From Thermoleophilia bacterium (GTDB taxonomy: Bacteria > Actinomycetota > Thermoleophilia > Miltoncostaeales > Miltoncostaeaceae), in the NCBI GenBank assembly GCA_020438485.1, contig JAGQUM010000048.1, forward strand, positions 1 through 34,000: a DNA stretch of 34,000 nt. Direction: 5' to 3'. Within the stretch, counting starts at the first letter, position 1. Every line of letters starts with the position of its first letter. This document shows positions 14,656-21,466 of the stretch, piece after piece. The notes under the pieces were generated by a model. It saw only the letters and a program-made list of their open reading frames with translations. It did no database searches and was not told the origin of the DNA. The position numbers were made by a program, and so were the translations under genes.

Positions 14656-15966
14656 GTGAACACATCAACGCAGGCATCCAACGCGCCGCGCTCCGCCGGG
14701 CTCCGCGAGGGCGAGCACGCCGACAACTACTTCGGGCACGACCGCGCGGAACTCCGGTCGCTGCTTCCCCACACGACTCGCCGCCTGCTGGACGTCGGGT
14801 GCGGCTCCGGCACCCTGGGGGCGGTGTTCAAGAGCGAGGCGGCCGGACGCTACGCCGCCGGCGTCGAGGGCTTCCCCGACGCGGCCGCCAACGCGCGCCG
14901 CCGGCTGGACGCGGTGTACGAGGTGGACCTCAACACGTTCACCGGCCTGCCCCCCGAGGCCGGCCAGTTCGACGCCATGACGTTCGGCGACGTCCTGGAG
15001 CACCTCAACGACCCCGAGCGGACGCTGGCGGCGCTGCTGCCGTCCCTGGCGCCGGGGGGAGTCATCGCCATCTCGGTGCCCAACATCAACCACTGGTCGG
15101 TGGTCTGCCCCCTGTCCATCATGGACGCGTTCACGTACGAGGACGCCGGGCTGCTGGACCGCACGCACGTCAACTTCTTTACTCTCGACTCCGTGTCGGC
15201 GATGTTCGACCGCCTGGGGCTGCGGGCCATCACGGTCGGCATGACCAAGCCGGTGGAGCTGCCCACCGAGGCGACGCCGTTCGTCCACCGGATCGCCGCC
15301 GCGACGGGCGACGCGTACGAGGCGGTGGCCCGCGCGACCGCCTACCAGTACCTGGTGAGCGCGACGCTGGACGGCCCCGCCCCGACGCCCGTGGCCGCTC
15401 CCGTCGCGCCGCGCATCGCCACCCCGGGCCTCGACGCCCTCGTCCCGCCGGGCAAGCGCGTCGTGCGCGTGGCCGCGGACGCCCCCCCGGGCCTCCCGCT
15501 GGACCACCGCGTCCTGGCCGACATCGAGGGCGCCGACGACTCGTGGCCCCGCGCGTTCGTGCTGGACTCGGTGCTGGGCCACACCCGCTCCCCCGAGCGC
15601 GTCCTCGAGGCCCTGGCCGAGACGATGGGCGACGACGACGTCGCCGTCCTGGGCGTGCGCAACGTGCGCTACTGGGGCATCCTCGCCCCGCTGCTGCTGC
15701 ACGACGAGTGGCTCTACACGGCGGGCGAGCTCGCCGACCACCCGCAGCGCCTGTTCACCGCCGCGTCCCTGCGCGGTCACATCGCCGACGCCGGGCTCGA
15801 GGTGGTGGCCTGGGAGGACGATTCCGTGCCGATGCCGCCCGAGAACGACGCGCTCCTGACCGCCCTCCGCGGCTACGCGAACGTGGACGAGGACGACGCG
15901 CGGACGGCGTTCGAGCGCCGCTGGATGCGGGTCCTCGTGCGCACAACCGCCGGCGCGGGCGCGTAG
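14656..15966 (+). CDS. Tandem methyltransferase protein, probable glycan modification
   Basis: A 436-residue protein. Residues ~25-235 are a class I SAM methyltransferase: LLDVGCGSGTLG (motif I at 44-55), then GQFDAMTFGDVLEHLNDPE (motif IV region), and LAPGGVIAISVPNINHW. This belongs to the ubiG-like type found in surface-glycan clusters. Residues ~255-436 form a second module without a motif I but with VLGVRNVRYWGILAPLLLHD, and it resembles the last module of the 11533 protein. A Pro/Ala linker joins the halves. Position among glycosyltransferases and a sigma-28 promoter suggest methylation of a flagellin sugar; the substrate is unknown. GTG at 14656 is chosen because it begins directly after the promoter; no ribosome site fits between. 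Confidence 0.75.
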   Translation: MNTSTQASNAPRSAGLREGEHADNYFGHDRAELRSLLPHTTRRLLDVGCGSGTLGAVFKSEAAGRYAAGVEGFPDAAANARRRLDAVYEVDLNTFTGLPPEAGQFDAMTFGDVLEHLNDPERTLAALLPSLAPGGVIAISVPNINHWSVVCPLSIMDAFTYEDAGLLDRTHVNFFTLDSVSAMFDRLGLRAITVGMTKPVELPTEATPFVHRIAAATGDAYEAVARATAYQYLVSATLDGPAPTPVAAPVAPRIATPGLDALVPPGKRVVRVAADAPPGLPLDHRVLADIEGADDSWPRAFVLDSVLGHTRSPERVLEALAETMGDDDVAVLGVRNVRYWGILAPLLLHDEWLYTAGELADHPQRLFTAASLRGHIADAGLEVVAWEDDSVPMPPENDALLTALRGYANVDEDDARTAFERRWMRVLVRTTAGAGA

Positions 15967-15979
15967 TCACCCCGAACCC

Positions 15980-16007
15980 TCAAGACCCGCCCCCCACGCG
16001 CCGAATG
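15980..16007 (+). promoter_or_regulatory. Sigma-28-like promoter before the GT2-TPR gene
   Basis: TCAA (15980-15983), 16 bases, GCCGAATG (16000-16007), 40 bases before the next ATG. The -10 has the GCCGAA variant. It overlaps a hairpin, so it is less certain. Confidence 0.4.
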
Positions 16008-16014
16008 GGGGGCG
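15988..16014 (+). terminator. Terminator-like hairpin after the methyltransferase gene
   Basis: CGCCCCCCA (15988-15996) pairs with TGGGGGGCG (16006-16014), a perfect 9-bp stem 21 bases after the stop codon. Confidence 0.55.
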
Positions 16015-16047
16015 TCCACCCCGAACCGAATCGAGTGAGAGGACGAC

Positions 16048-18108
16048 ATGGGCCTCAGGATCACCCCGCCGGCGAGCGCCGGGCCCGAGCACGCGCAGAA
16101 GCTGTCGCTCTGCATGATCATGAAGGACGAGGAGGAGCAGCTCGCGCGCTGCCTCGAGTCGGTCCAGGGCGTCGTCGACGAGATCGTGATCGTCGACACG
16201 GGCTCCACTGACCGCAGCATCGAGATCGCGGAGCGCTTCGGCGCGAAGATCATCCACGAGCCGTGGATCAACGATTTCGCCCACCACCGCAACACGGGGC
16301 TGGACCAGGCCACGGGCGACTGGATCATCGTGATGGACGCGGACGAGGAGCTGGTCAACGGCGCAGACCTGCTGCCGCTGCTCAACGACCCGGCGATGGA
16401 CGGCTACAGCCTGCGCGAGGTCAACTACGTCGGTGCCGAGGCCGGCGTCGACTGGATCGTCAACGCCGCGTTCCGCGTGTTCCGCAACAGGCCGGAGCAC
16501 CGCTACACCGGCGCCCTGCACGAGCAGATCGCGGCGCACGTCGACCAGACGGGCGCGCGCAGCAAGTTCGTCGGCATCGAGCTGCTCCACTACGGCTACC
16601 TGGACGGCAACACCGAGTCGAAGCGCAAGATGGAGCGCAACATGCGCATCGCGCTGCAGGAGGTGCGCCGCCAGCCGAACGACGCGTTCATCCTGTTCAA
16701 CGCCGGCGTCGAGTTCCAGCGACAGGGCAAGCACGAGATGGCCCTTGACTACTTCCGTCGCGCGTTCAAGAACCTGCCCGACCTGCGCATGAACTTCGCG
16801 TCGCTGCTGATGCGCAACATCGTCGCCACGCTGCTGGCCGAGGAGCGCTACGACGAGGCCATCGAGATCCTCTCGGACGCCGTCCAGGCCTACCCCGGCT
16901 ACACCGATCTGCTGTACCTGGAGGGCCAGGCGTACGCCCACCGCCGCCAGTACCGCGCCGCCATCGGCTCGTTCCGCAAGGCCGTCGAGATCGGCGACCA
17001 CATGGGCGACCAGTTCATCGCGCAGGCCGGCATGGGCTCGTTCATCTGCTGGAACGCCCTCGGCACGGCGCACGAGTACATGGGCGACGTGCAGCAGGCC
17101 GTGGCGTGCTACCGCCGTTCCATCACGTCGAGCCCCGGCTACTTCTCGCCGCCGTTCGTGAACATCGCCCGTATCGCGCTGGAGGCCGAGGACCCCGACA
17201 CGGCCGTGTCGCTGCTGCGCTCGCTGCTGCCGTCCACGCGGCGCGTCGACGCCCTGCACGACGCCGGTAACGCCCTGCTGGGCGGCGGCTACCCCCAGCA
17301 CGCGCTTGCGCTGCTGGAAGAGGCCCTGGCGCTCGAGCCCACGCTGCACCCGGCCCGCGTCACGCTGGGTCACTGCCTCATCGCCCTCGAGCGGTTCGAC
17401 GACGCCGTCGAGACGCTCAACGCGGTTCCCGACACGAGCGACTCGTACGCGATGGCCGCGGCGCGCCTGGCGCTGGCCGGCATCGCGTCCGGTGACGACG
17501 CGCTGGCCGCCGAGGGCATCGAGCGCGCCCGCGTCTACTCCATGCCCGCCTGGGGAGTGGCGTGGGACATCGCCCGCCGCACGCGCGCCGGCGAGACCGT
17601 GGACGAGCTTCCCGAGGGCGTCAACCCCGAGGTGGTGACGGCCTCGGTGCTGGACCTCGCCCGCGCCCTGCTGCAGATGTCCGCGTACGCGGCGTTCAAC
17701 GACCTGGTCCCCGTCCTGCTGCGGCACGCGCCGGACCGCGTGCACATGGACGAGGCGCTCGGCATGCTGTTCTACGAGGGCGGTTTCGCCGACCAGGCCC
17801 TGCAGTGCCTGGTGAGCGCGCTCGACGGGGGCGCCGACATCGCCACGGGCTCGGCGACCGCGCTGGCCCGCATCTGCGCGTCGAAGGGCTACGACGACGA
17901 CGCCGAGACGTTCTTCCGCGTCGCCATCGAGAAGGACGGCGAGAACCAGACGCGCATCGTCGACCTGGCCGCGTTCCTGGGCGGCCGCGGCCGCTACGCG
18001 GAGGCGGCCGAGGCCGTCAGGGACGGGCTGCGGACGTGGCCCCACTCCACCGTGCTGGGCGAGCTGTCGGAGTCGCTCGGCCTGATGGCGCAGTCAAGCG
18101 CCCGGTAG
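16048..18108 (+). CDS. GT2 glycosyltransferase with long TPR region
   Basis: A 686-residue protein. Residues ~18-200 are a GT2 catalytic domain: LSLCMIMKDEEEQLARCLES, IVDTGSTDRS (49-58), then IIVMDADEELV with the DAD metal motif at 97-99 and an LHEQI loop. From ~residue 215 onward it is built of TPR-like helical pairs (for example FNAGVEFQRQGKHEMALDYF, and EERYDEAIEILSDAVQAYPG). This GT2-plus-TPR layout is common in protein O-glycosyltransferases, where the repeats hold the protein acceptor. Lying in the island next to fliC, it is the best candidate for the enzyme that attaches the first sugar to flagellin; this is inference. ATG at 16048 with GAGAGGA upstream. Confidence 0.8.
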   Translation: MGLRITPPASAGPEHAQKLSLCMIMKDEEEQLARCLESVQGVVDEIVIVDTGSTDRSIEIAERFGAKIIHEPWINDFAHHRNTGLDQATGDWIIVMDADEELVNGADLLPLLNDPAMDGYSLREVNYVGAEAGVDWIVNAAFRVFRNRPEHRYTGALHEQIAAHVDQTGARSKFVGIELLHYGYLDGNTESKRKMERNMRIALQEVRRQPNDAFILFNAGVEFQRQGKHEMALDYFRRAFKNLPDLRMNFASLLMRNIVATLLAEERYDEAIEILSDAVQAYPGYTDLLYLEGQAYAHRRQYRAAIGSFRKAVEIGDHMGDQFIAQAGMGSFICWNALGTAHEYMGDVQQAVACYRRSITSSPGYFSPPFVNIARIALEAEDPDTAVSLLRSLLPSTRRVDALHDAGNALLGGGYPQHALALLEEALALEPTLHPARVTLGHCLIALERFDDAVETLNAVPDTSDSYAMAAARLALAGIASGDDALAAEGIERARVYSMPAWGVAWDIARRTRAGETVDELPEGVNPEVVTASVLDLARALLQMSAYAAFNDLVPVLLRHAPDRVHMDEALGMLFYEGGFADQALQCLVSALDGGADIATGSATALARICASKGYDDDAETFFRVAIEKDGENQTRIVDLAAFLGGRGRYAEAAEAVRDGLRTWPHSTVLGELSESLGLMAQSSAR

Positions 18109-18160
18109 CCAACGCCCGCAGCGCCGTGGTTCCGCCGAAGGGGTCCCGTCACGGGGCCCC

Positions 18161-18188
18161 TTCAGTCTTTCCGGACCCCTGCCGATAG
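18161..18188 (+). promoter_or_regulatory. Sigma-28 promoter upstream of flaG
   Basis: TTCA (18161-18164), 16 bases, GCCGATAG (18181-18188). The flaG start is 63 bases downstream, and fliD follows in the same direction. Confidence 0.65.
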
Positions 18189-18247
18189 TCAGGAAAACCA
18201 CCGCCCCGGATCAACCGGTCCGGGCGGGCCACAGGCGAAGCGAGGTC

Positions 18248-18261
18248 TGACATGGATGTCA
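18248..18261 (+). promoter_or_regulatory. GGA-tetraloop hairpin on the flaG start codon, candidate CsrA site
   Basis: TGACA (18248-18252) pairs perfectly with TGTCA (18257-18261) around TGGA. The sequence ACATGGATGT differs from the CsrA consensus ACARGGAUGU at one base. The ATG is at 18252-18254, inside the hairpin. Confidence 0.6.
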
Positions 18262-18692
18262 ACATCGTTTCGGGGCCCAACTCCACCCAGGGTCCCGAGC
18301 ACGCGGCCCCCACACGACACGTGGAGGGGACGACGCCGGAGTCCGCGTACGCGGCGCGGCACGCGGGTAGGGACCCCCAGATTGCGGAGTACCTCAGAAG
18401 CCTGCCGCCCACCTGGCGGCAGGCCCCTCACATCGAGGCCGAGAACGGCTGGGCCTCGGTCGCGAGGGAGCGACAGCCGCGCGACCCGAAAGACGCCGAG
18501 CCGGTCAAGTTCGACCTCGCGACGTCCGATGTACTGGCGAGGTTCTGGATCGACGAGGCCAGCAACCGGGTCGTCATCACGATGTACCAGCGGGACACCG
18601 GTGAGGTGATCCGCCAGACGCCTCCTCGCGAGGTGCTGGACACCGTGGCGGCGCTCGAGGGGCGTGGGCTCGCCGTGGACACCGCGAACTAG
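18252..18692 (+). CDS. flaG: FlaG family protein
   Basis: A 146-residue protein. The C-terminal ~60 residues carry the FlaG domain: LARFWIDEASNRVVITMYQR, then DTGEVIRQTPPREVLDTVAAL. FlaG influences filament length in other bacteria, and its gene commonly precedes fliD, as here. The first ~85 residues are polar, low in hydrophobics and unlikely to fold on their own. ATG at 18252 with GCGAGG upstream; a perfect GGA hairpin covers the start. It ends 18 bases before fliD, so the two are cotranscribed. Confidence 0.88.
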   Translation: MDVNIVSGPNSTQGPEHAAPTRHVEGTTPESAYAARHAGRDPQIAEYLRSLPPTWRQAPHIEAENGWASVARERQPRDPKDAEPVKFDLATSDVLARFWIDEASNRVVITMYQRDTGEVIRQTPPREVLDTVAALEGRGLAVDTAN

Positions 18693-18693
18693 A

Positions 18694-18709
18694 ACACAAA
18701 GGATTGTGT
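18694..18709 (+). promoter_or_regulatory. GGA-tetraloop hairpin on the fliD ribosome site, candidate CsrA site
   Basis: ACACAA (18694-18699) pairs perfectly with TTGTGT (18704-18709) around AGGA. The Shine-Dalgarno AAAGGA is partly in the loop, and fliD starts at 18711. ACAAAGGATTGT is close to the CsrA consensus ACARGGAUGU. A 6-bp A/T-rich stem is striking in such a GC-rich sequence. Confidence 0.65.
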
Positions 18710-18710
18710 G

Positions 18711-20045
18711 ATGGCAACGATCAGTGGACCCGCGATCAGCTTCAGCGGCGTCGGCTCCGGAATCGACACGGCCTCAATGGTCAAGGCGCTCATGGACCTC
18801 GAGCGCATGCCGGTGACGAACCTCCAGAACAAGATCAAGACCGTGAACACGGAGAAGGGCGTCGTGCAGGAGCTGAACACCCAGCTCGGCACGCTGCGCA
18901 CCAAGGCGCAGGCGCTGTTCAGTGACGCGGGAACCGCGACGACGCTCGCCAAGAAGGCGACGGTCGGCACCGACACGGTGCTGGGCGCATCGGCAACGGC
19001 GGCCGCCTCGGCCGGCAGCTACAACGTGACGGTCAACGCCCTGGCGCAGAACCACACGATGGCCTCCACGCCCGGCGCGACACTCACCGCGGGCACGTCC
19101 CTGGGCATCACGGTGGGTGGGAACACGCAAACGTTCGCTGTCGAGGCCGGCGACACGCTGCAGACGTTCGCCGACCGCGTCAACGCGGACTCCTCGGCGG
19201 GCGCTCAGGCCAGCGTCATCAACAACCAGCTGGTGTTCATCTCGAAGAGCACGGGCCAGAGCGGCGCCATCGGCCTGGGCGGCACCGCCGCCGCGGGCCT
19301 CGGCATGACCACGACGCAGGCGGCCCAGGACGCGTCTTTGACCGTCAACGGCGTCGCCGTCACCAGCTCCACCAACGAGGTGGCGAACGCCGTCAACGGC
19401 GTCACGTTCACGGCGAAGGCCGTGGGCACCACGAAGGTGGACGTGGCCACCGACGACTCCGCCACCGTCAAGAAGGTGCAGGACTTCGTCGACGCGTACA
19501 ACGCGCTGCAGTCCAACATGGCGCGCGTCACCAGCTACGACGCGGCCACGAAGAACTCCGGCGCCCTCCAGGGCGACCCGCTGTTCCGCGGCCTGCAGGA
19601 CTCCCTGCGCTCGGTCCTGGGCAGCGTCGTCCAGGGGCTGCCGGACGGCGCGAACACGCTGTTCAACATCGGCATCGACACGTCCCGCGGCGGCCAGCTG
19701 ACCCTCGACGCGGGCAAGCTCACGGCGGCGCTGAAGTCCGACCCGAATGTGCTGGACAAGGTGTTCGGCGCCAGCGACGGCGACAACGCCGCGAGTTCGG
19801 CGGCGGACGGCATCGCGCGCCGCATCGACGCCATGGCCAAGCAGTACAGCTCGGGCGCGATCGCGGACCGCATCACGGGCTACGGCACGTCGGTCCGCGA
19901 CATGAACGACAAGATCGCCCGCCTCAACGACACCCTGGCCATGCGCGAGCAGCGCCTCAAGGCGCAGTTCTCCGCCATGGACTCGGCCATCGCCGCGATG
20001 CGCAACCAACAGGCCGAGATGGCCGCGCGACTCGGCCAGAGCTAG
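18711..20045 (+). CDS. fliD: Filament cap protein FliD (HAP2)
   Basis: A 444-residue hook-associated protein 2, which caps the filament and promotes flagellin polymerisation. The N-terminal FliD_N domain shows FSGVGSGIDTASMVKALMDL, then an LQNKIKTVNTEKGVVQELN coiled coil. The middle has GSYNVTVNALAQNHTMAS and repeated Thr/Val-rich strands. The C-terminal FliD_C domain has VQDFVDAYNALQSNM, LFNIGIDTSRGGQLTLDAG, and a final helix with MREQRLKAQFSAMDSAIAAM. An in-frame GTG lies one codon before the ATG at 18711; the ATG is chosen because its spacing from AAAGGA is better. It is followed by a strong terminator. Confidence 0.95.
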   Translation: MATISGPAISFSGVGSGIDTASMVKALMDLERMPVTNLQNKIKTVNTEKGVVQELNTQLGTLRTKAQALFSDAGTATTLAKKATVGTDTVLGASATAAASAGSYNVTVNALAQNHTMASTPGATLTAGTSLGITVGGNTQTFAVEAGDTLQTFADRVNADSSAGAQASVINNQLVFISKSTGQSGAIGLGGTAAAGLGMTTTQAAQDASLTVNGVAVTSSTNEVANAVNGVTFTAKAVGTTKVDVATDDSATVKKVQDFVDAYNALQSNMARVTSYDAATKNSGALQGDPLFRGLQDSLRSVLGSVVQGLPDGANTLFNIGIDTSRGGQLTLDAGKLTAALKSDPNVLDKVFGASDGDNAASSAADGIARRIDAMAKQYSSGAIADRITGYGTSVRDMNDKIARLNDTLAMREQRLKAQFSAMDSAIAAMRNQQAEMAARLGQS

Positions 20046-20070
20046 CGCGCGCAGCACCCCGCAGCATCCC

Positions 20071-20095
20071 GCGGCCGGGATCCCCGCCCGGCCGC
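20071..20095 (+). terminator. Terminator hairpin after fliD
   Basis: GCGGCCGGG (20071-20079) pairs with CCCGGCCGC (20087-20095), a perfect 9-bp stem 25 bases after the fliD stop. No T-run. Confidence 0.6.
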
Positions 20096-20131
20096 GACTC
20101 GCACGGATGCGGACACTTTGACCCCAAGGAG

Positions 20132-20149
20132 TGACGTGGACCTTCGTCA
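20132..20149 (+). promoter_or_regulatory. Hairpin with GGA in the loop at the fliS start, weaker CsrA candidate
   Basis: TGACG (20132-20136) pairs with CGTCA (20145-20149), loop TGGACCTT. It includes the GTG start codon. The eight-base loop makes it less typical than the tetraloop sites. Confidence 0.3.
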
Positions 20150-20546
20150 GTACACCCAGCGCACGGTTCAGACCGCCACGCCGGGCCAGCTCGTCGTGAT
20201 GCTCTACGACGGGATGATCCGGTTCTTCACGCAGGCGCGCGCCGCGATGGAGAGCGGTGACGTGCAGACCATGAACGAGCGCGTCGGCCGCGGCCTCGCC
20301 ATCGTCACCGAGCTGCGGTGCACGCTCGACATGACCCAGGGTGAGCTTCCCGAGCGCCTCGCGGGCATCTACGACTGGTGCCACGACGAGGTGATCGACG
20401 CGCGCCTCGCCAACGACACCGCGCGCATCAACCAGGTGATCGGCATGCTGGCGGACCTGCGCTCGGCGTGGGCCCAGGTGGCCAACACCCCGCGGCCGCA
20501 GGTGGCCGTCAACCGCCCCGTCGTCGGGGTGAACCTTGCTGGCTGA
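20136..20546 (+). CDS. fliS: Flagellin export chaperone FliS
   Basis: A 136-residue FliS, which keeps flagellin unpolymerised before export. Motifs: YTQRTVQTATPGQLVVMLYD with the characteristic P..L....YD..., then ITELRCTLD-like stretch (IVTELRCTLDMTQG) and a C-terminal YDWCHDEVIDARL...LRSAW helix pair. GTG at 20136 is chosen over the TTG at 20118 because AAGGAG sits 5 bases upstream and the conserved N-terminus begins there. The stop overlaps the next gene. In several bacteria FliS also touches the FliW-CsrA switch by competing for flagellin. Confidence 0.92.
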   Translation: MDLRQYTQRTVQTATPGQLVVMLYDGMIRFFTQARAAMESGDVQTMNERVGRGLAIVTELRCTLDMTQGELPERLAGIYDWCHDEVIDARLANDTARINQVIGMLADLRSAWAQVANTPRPQVAVNRPVVGVNLAG

Positions 20547-20880
20547 CCTCGAGCGCATCCGCGACCTGCAGGTGCTGCAGCGCCGGGCGCTGATCGACGC
20601 CGACGGCGAGAGGCTGGCGGACATCGACGCCGAGCGTGGCGCGCTCAACGCCCGGCTGATGCCGCTGGACGCCGCCGGCCTCGCGCCGTTCGAGCGCGAG
20701 CGCGCCGAGGAACTCGTGTGCCAGATCACGGCCGAGCACGAGTCGCTGATGCGCGTGGCGGAGGAGATCCGGCGCAACGTCGGCCTGGAGCTGGGCACGC
20801 TGTCCCAGGGGCGAGGCGCGCTGCGCGCGTACCGGGTACCCGGCGCCAGCTCGTCGTCGTACGTCGACAAGGAGCGCTGA
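20536..20880 (+). CDS. Small helical protein, possible FliT-like chaperone
   Basis: A 114-residue protein starting with TTG at 20536, 11 bases inside the end of fliS, so translation is coupled. It is nearly all helix with heptad-like spacing (LERIRDLQVLQRRALIDADG, then LADIDAERGALNARL), ending in a short polar tail. Genes directly after fliS are often fliT, a FliD chaperone, and size and shape fit; but FliT proteins are poorly conserved and I cannot identify a diagnostic motif. Call is therefore by context. Confidence 0.5.
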   Translation: MLADLERIRDLQVLQRRALIDADGERLADIDAERGALNARLMPLDAAGLAPFERERAEELVCQITAEHESLMRVAEEIRRNVGLELGTLSQGRGALRAYRVPGASSSSYVDKER

Positions 20881-20931
20881 ATCCCGCGGGGCTCCCGGGA
20901 CCGACGCGCTCTCCCGCGGCGGTCCCGGGAC

Positions 20932-20959
20932 TCAAGTCCCGCGGCGATGCGTCCGAAAC
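20932..20959 (+). promoter_or_regulatory. Sigma-28-like promoter before the second fliS
   Basis: TCAA (20932-20935), 16 bases, TCCGAAAC (20952-20959). The -10 is the CCGAA variant also seen before fliW and the GT2-TPR gene. A leader of about 85 bases would follow. Confidence 0.4.
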
Positions 20960-21001
20960 ACTCTCTGCCGGCAGGGATCGTCGCCGGCGTACACAGCCAG
21001 A

Positions 21002-21047
21002 GGGGACGGATCCCCGCGTCCAACAATTCTCGAACGTCGAGGAGACG
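21002..21047 (+). promoter_or_regulatory. Two GGA-loop hairpins in the leader of the second fliS, candidate CsrA sites
   Basis: GGGGA (21002-21006) pairs with TCCCC (21011-21015) around a CGGA tetraloop. CGTC (21035-21038) pairs with GACG (21044-21047) around GAGGA, part of the Shine-Dalgarno. The ATG is at 21052. One upstream plus one ribosome-site hairpin mirrors the fliC leader. Confidence 0.5.
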
Positions 21048-21051
21048 CCGG

Positions 21052-21423
21052 ATGCAGTCCGAACCCACCTCCGAGCAGATTCTGTCTGCCCGCCCCGAAG
21101 AGCTCGTGATGATGCTGTTCCAGGGCGCCGCCCGCTTCGGCCGCGAGGCCATCGCCCACCTGGACGACGACCGCGATGACCTTGCGGCCGAGAGCATCCA
21201 CCGCGTGCGCGCCATCCTGGCCGAGCTCGACCGCACGATCGACCACGAGGCGGGCCCCCTGGGCCGGCACCTCGCCGCGATCTACGAGTACCTGATGCGC
21301 CGCATCTCCGCCCCCGTGGTGGAGCGCGCCGACGTCGTCGGCGTCGTGTCGGACATCGAGGAGATCGGCGCCGCGTGGGAGGCCCTCGTGGAGCAGCGCA
21401 GCTCCGAGCTCCAGTCCGCCTGA
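21052..21423 (+). CDS. FliS-like chaperone, second copy
   Basis: A 123-residue FliS-family protein. SARPEELVMMLFQGAARFGR corresponds to the FliS core (P..L..MLYDG...), with Phe-Gln where FliS has Tyr-Asp, and the C-terminal helices (HLAAIYEYLMRRISAPVV, IEEIGAAWEALV) fit the family. It is clearly divergent from the 20136 copy. ATG at 21052 is taken because GAGGAG precedes it and upstream residues are unconserved. It has its own promoter and leader, so it is regulated separately. It may serve another export client; function beyond the family is not known. Confidence 0.75.
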   Translation: MQSEPTSEQILSARPEELVMMLFQGAARFGREAIAHLDDDRDDLAAESIHRVRAILAELDRTIDHEAGPLGRHLAAIYEYLMRRISAPVVERADVVGVVSDIEEIGAAWEALVEQRSSELQSA

Positions 21424-21466
21424 GCCCGACTCCGTCCCGTCCGAAACGACAGTAAAGGCTTCCTCG

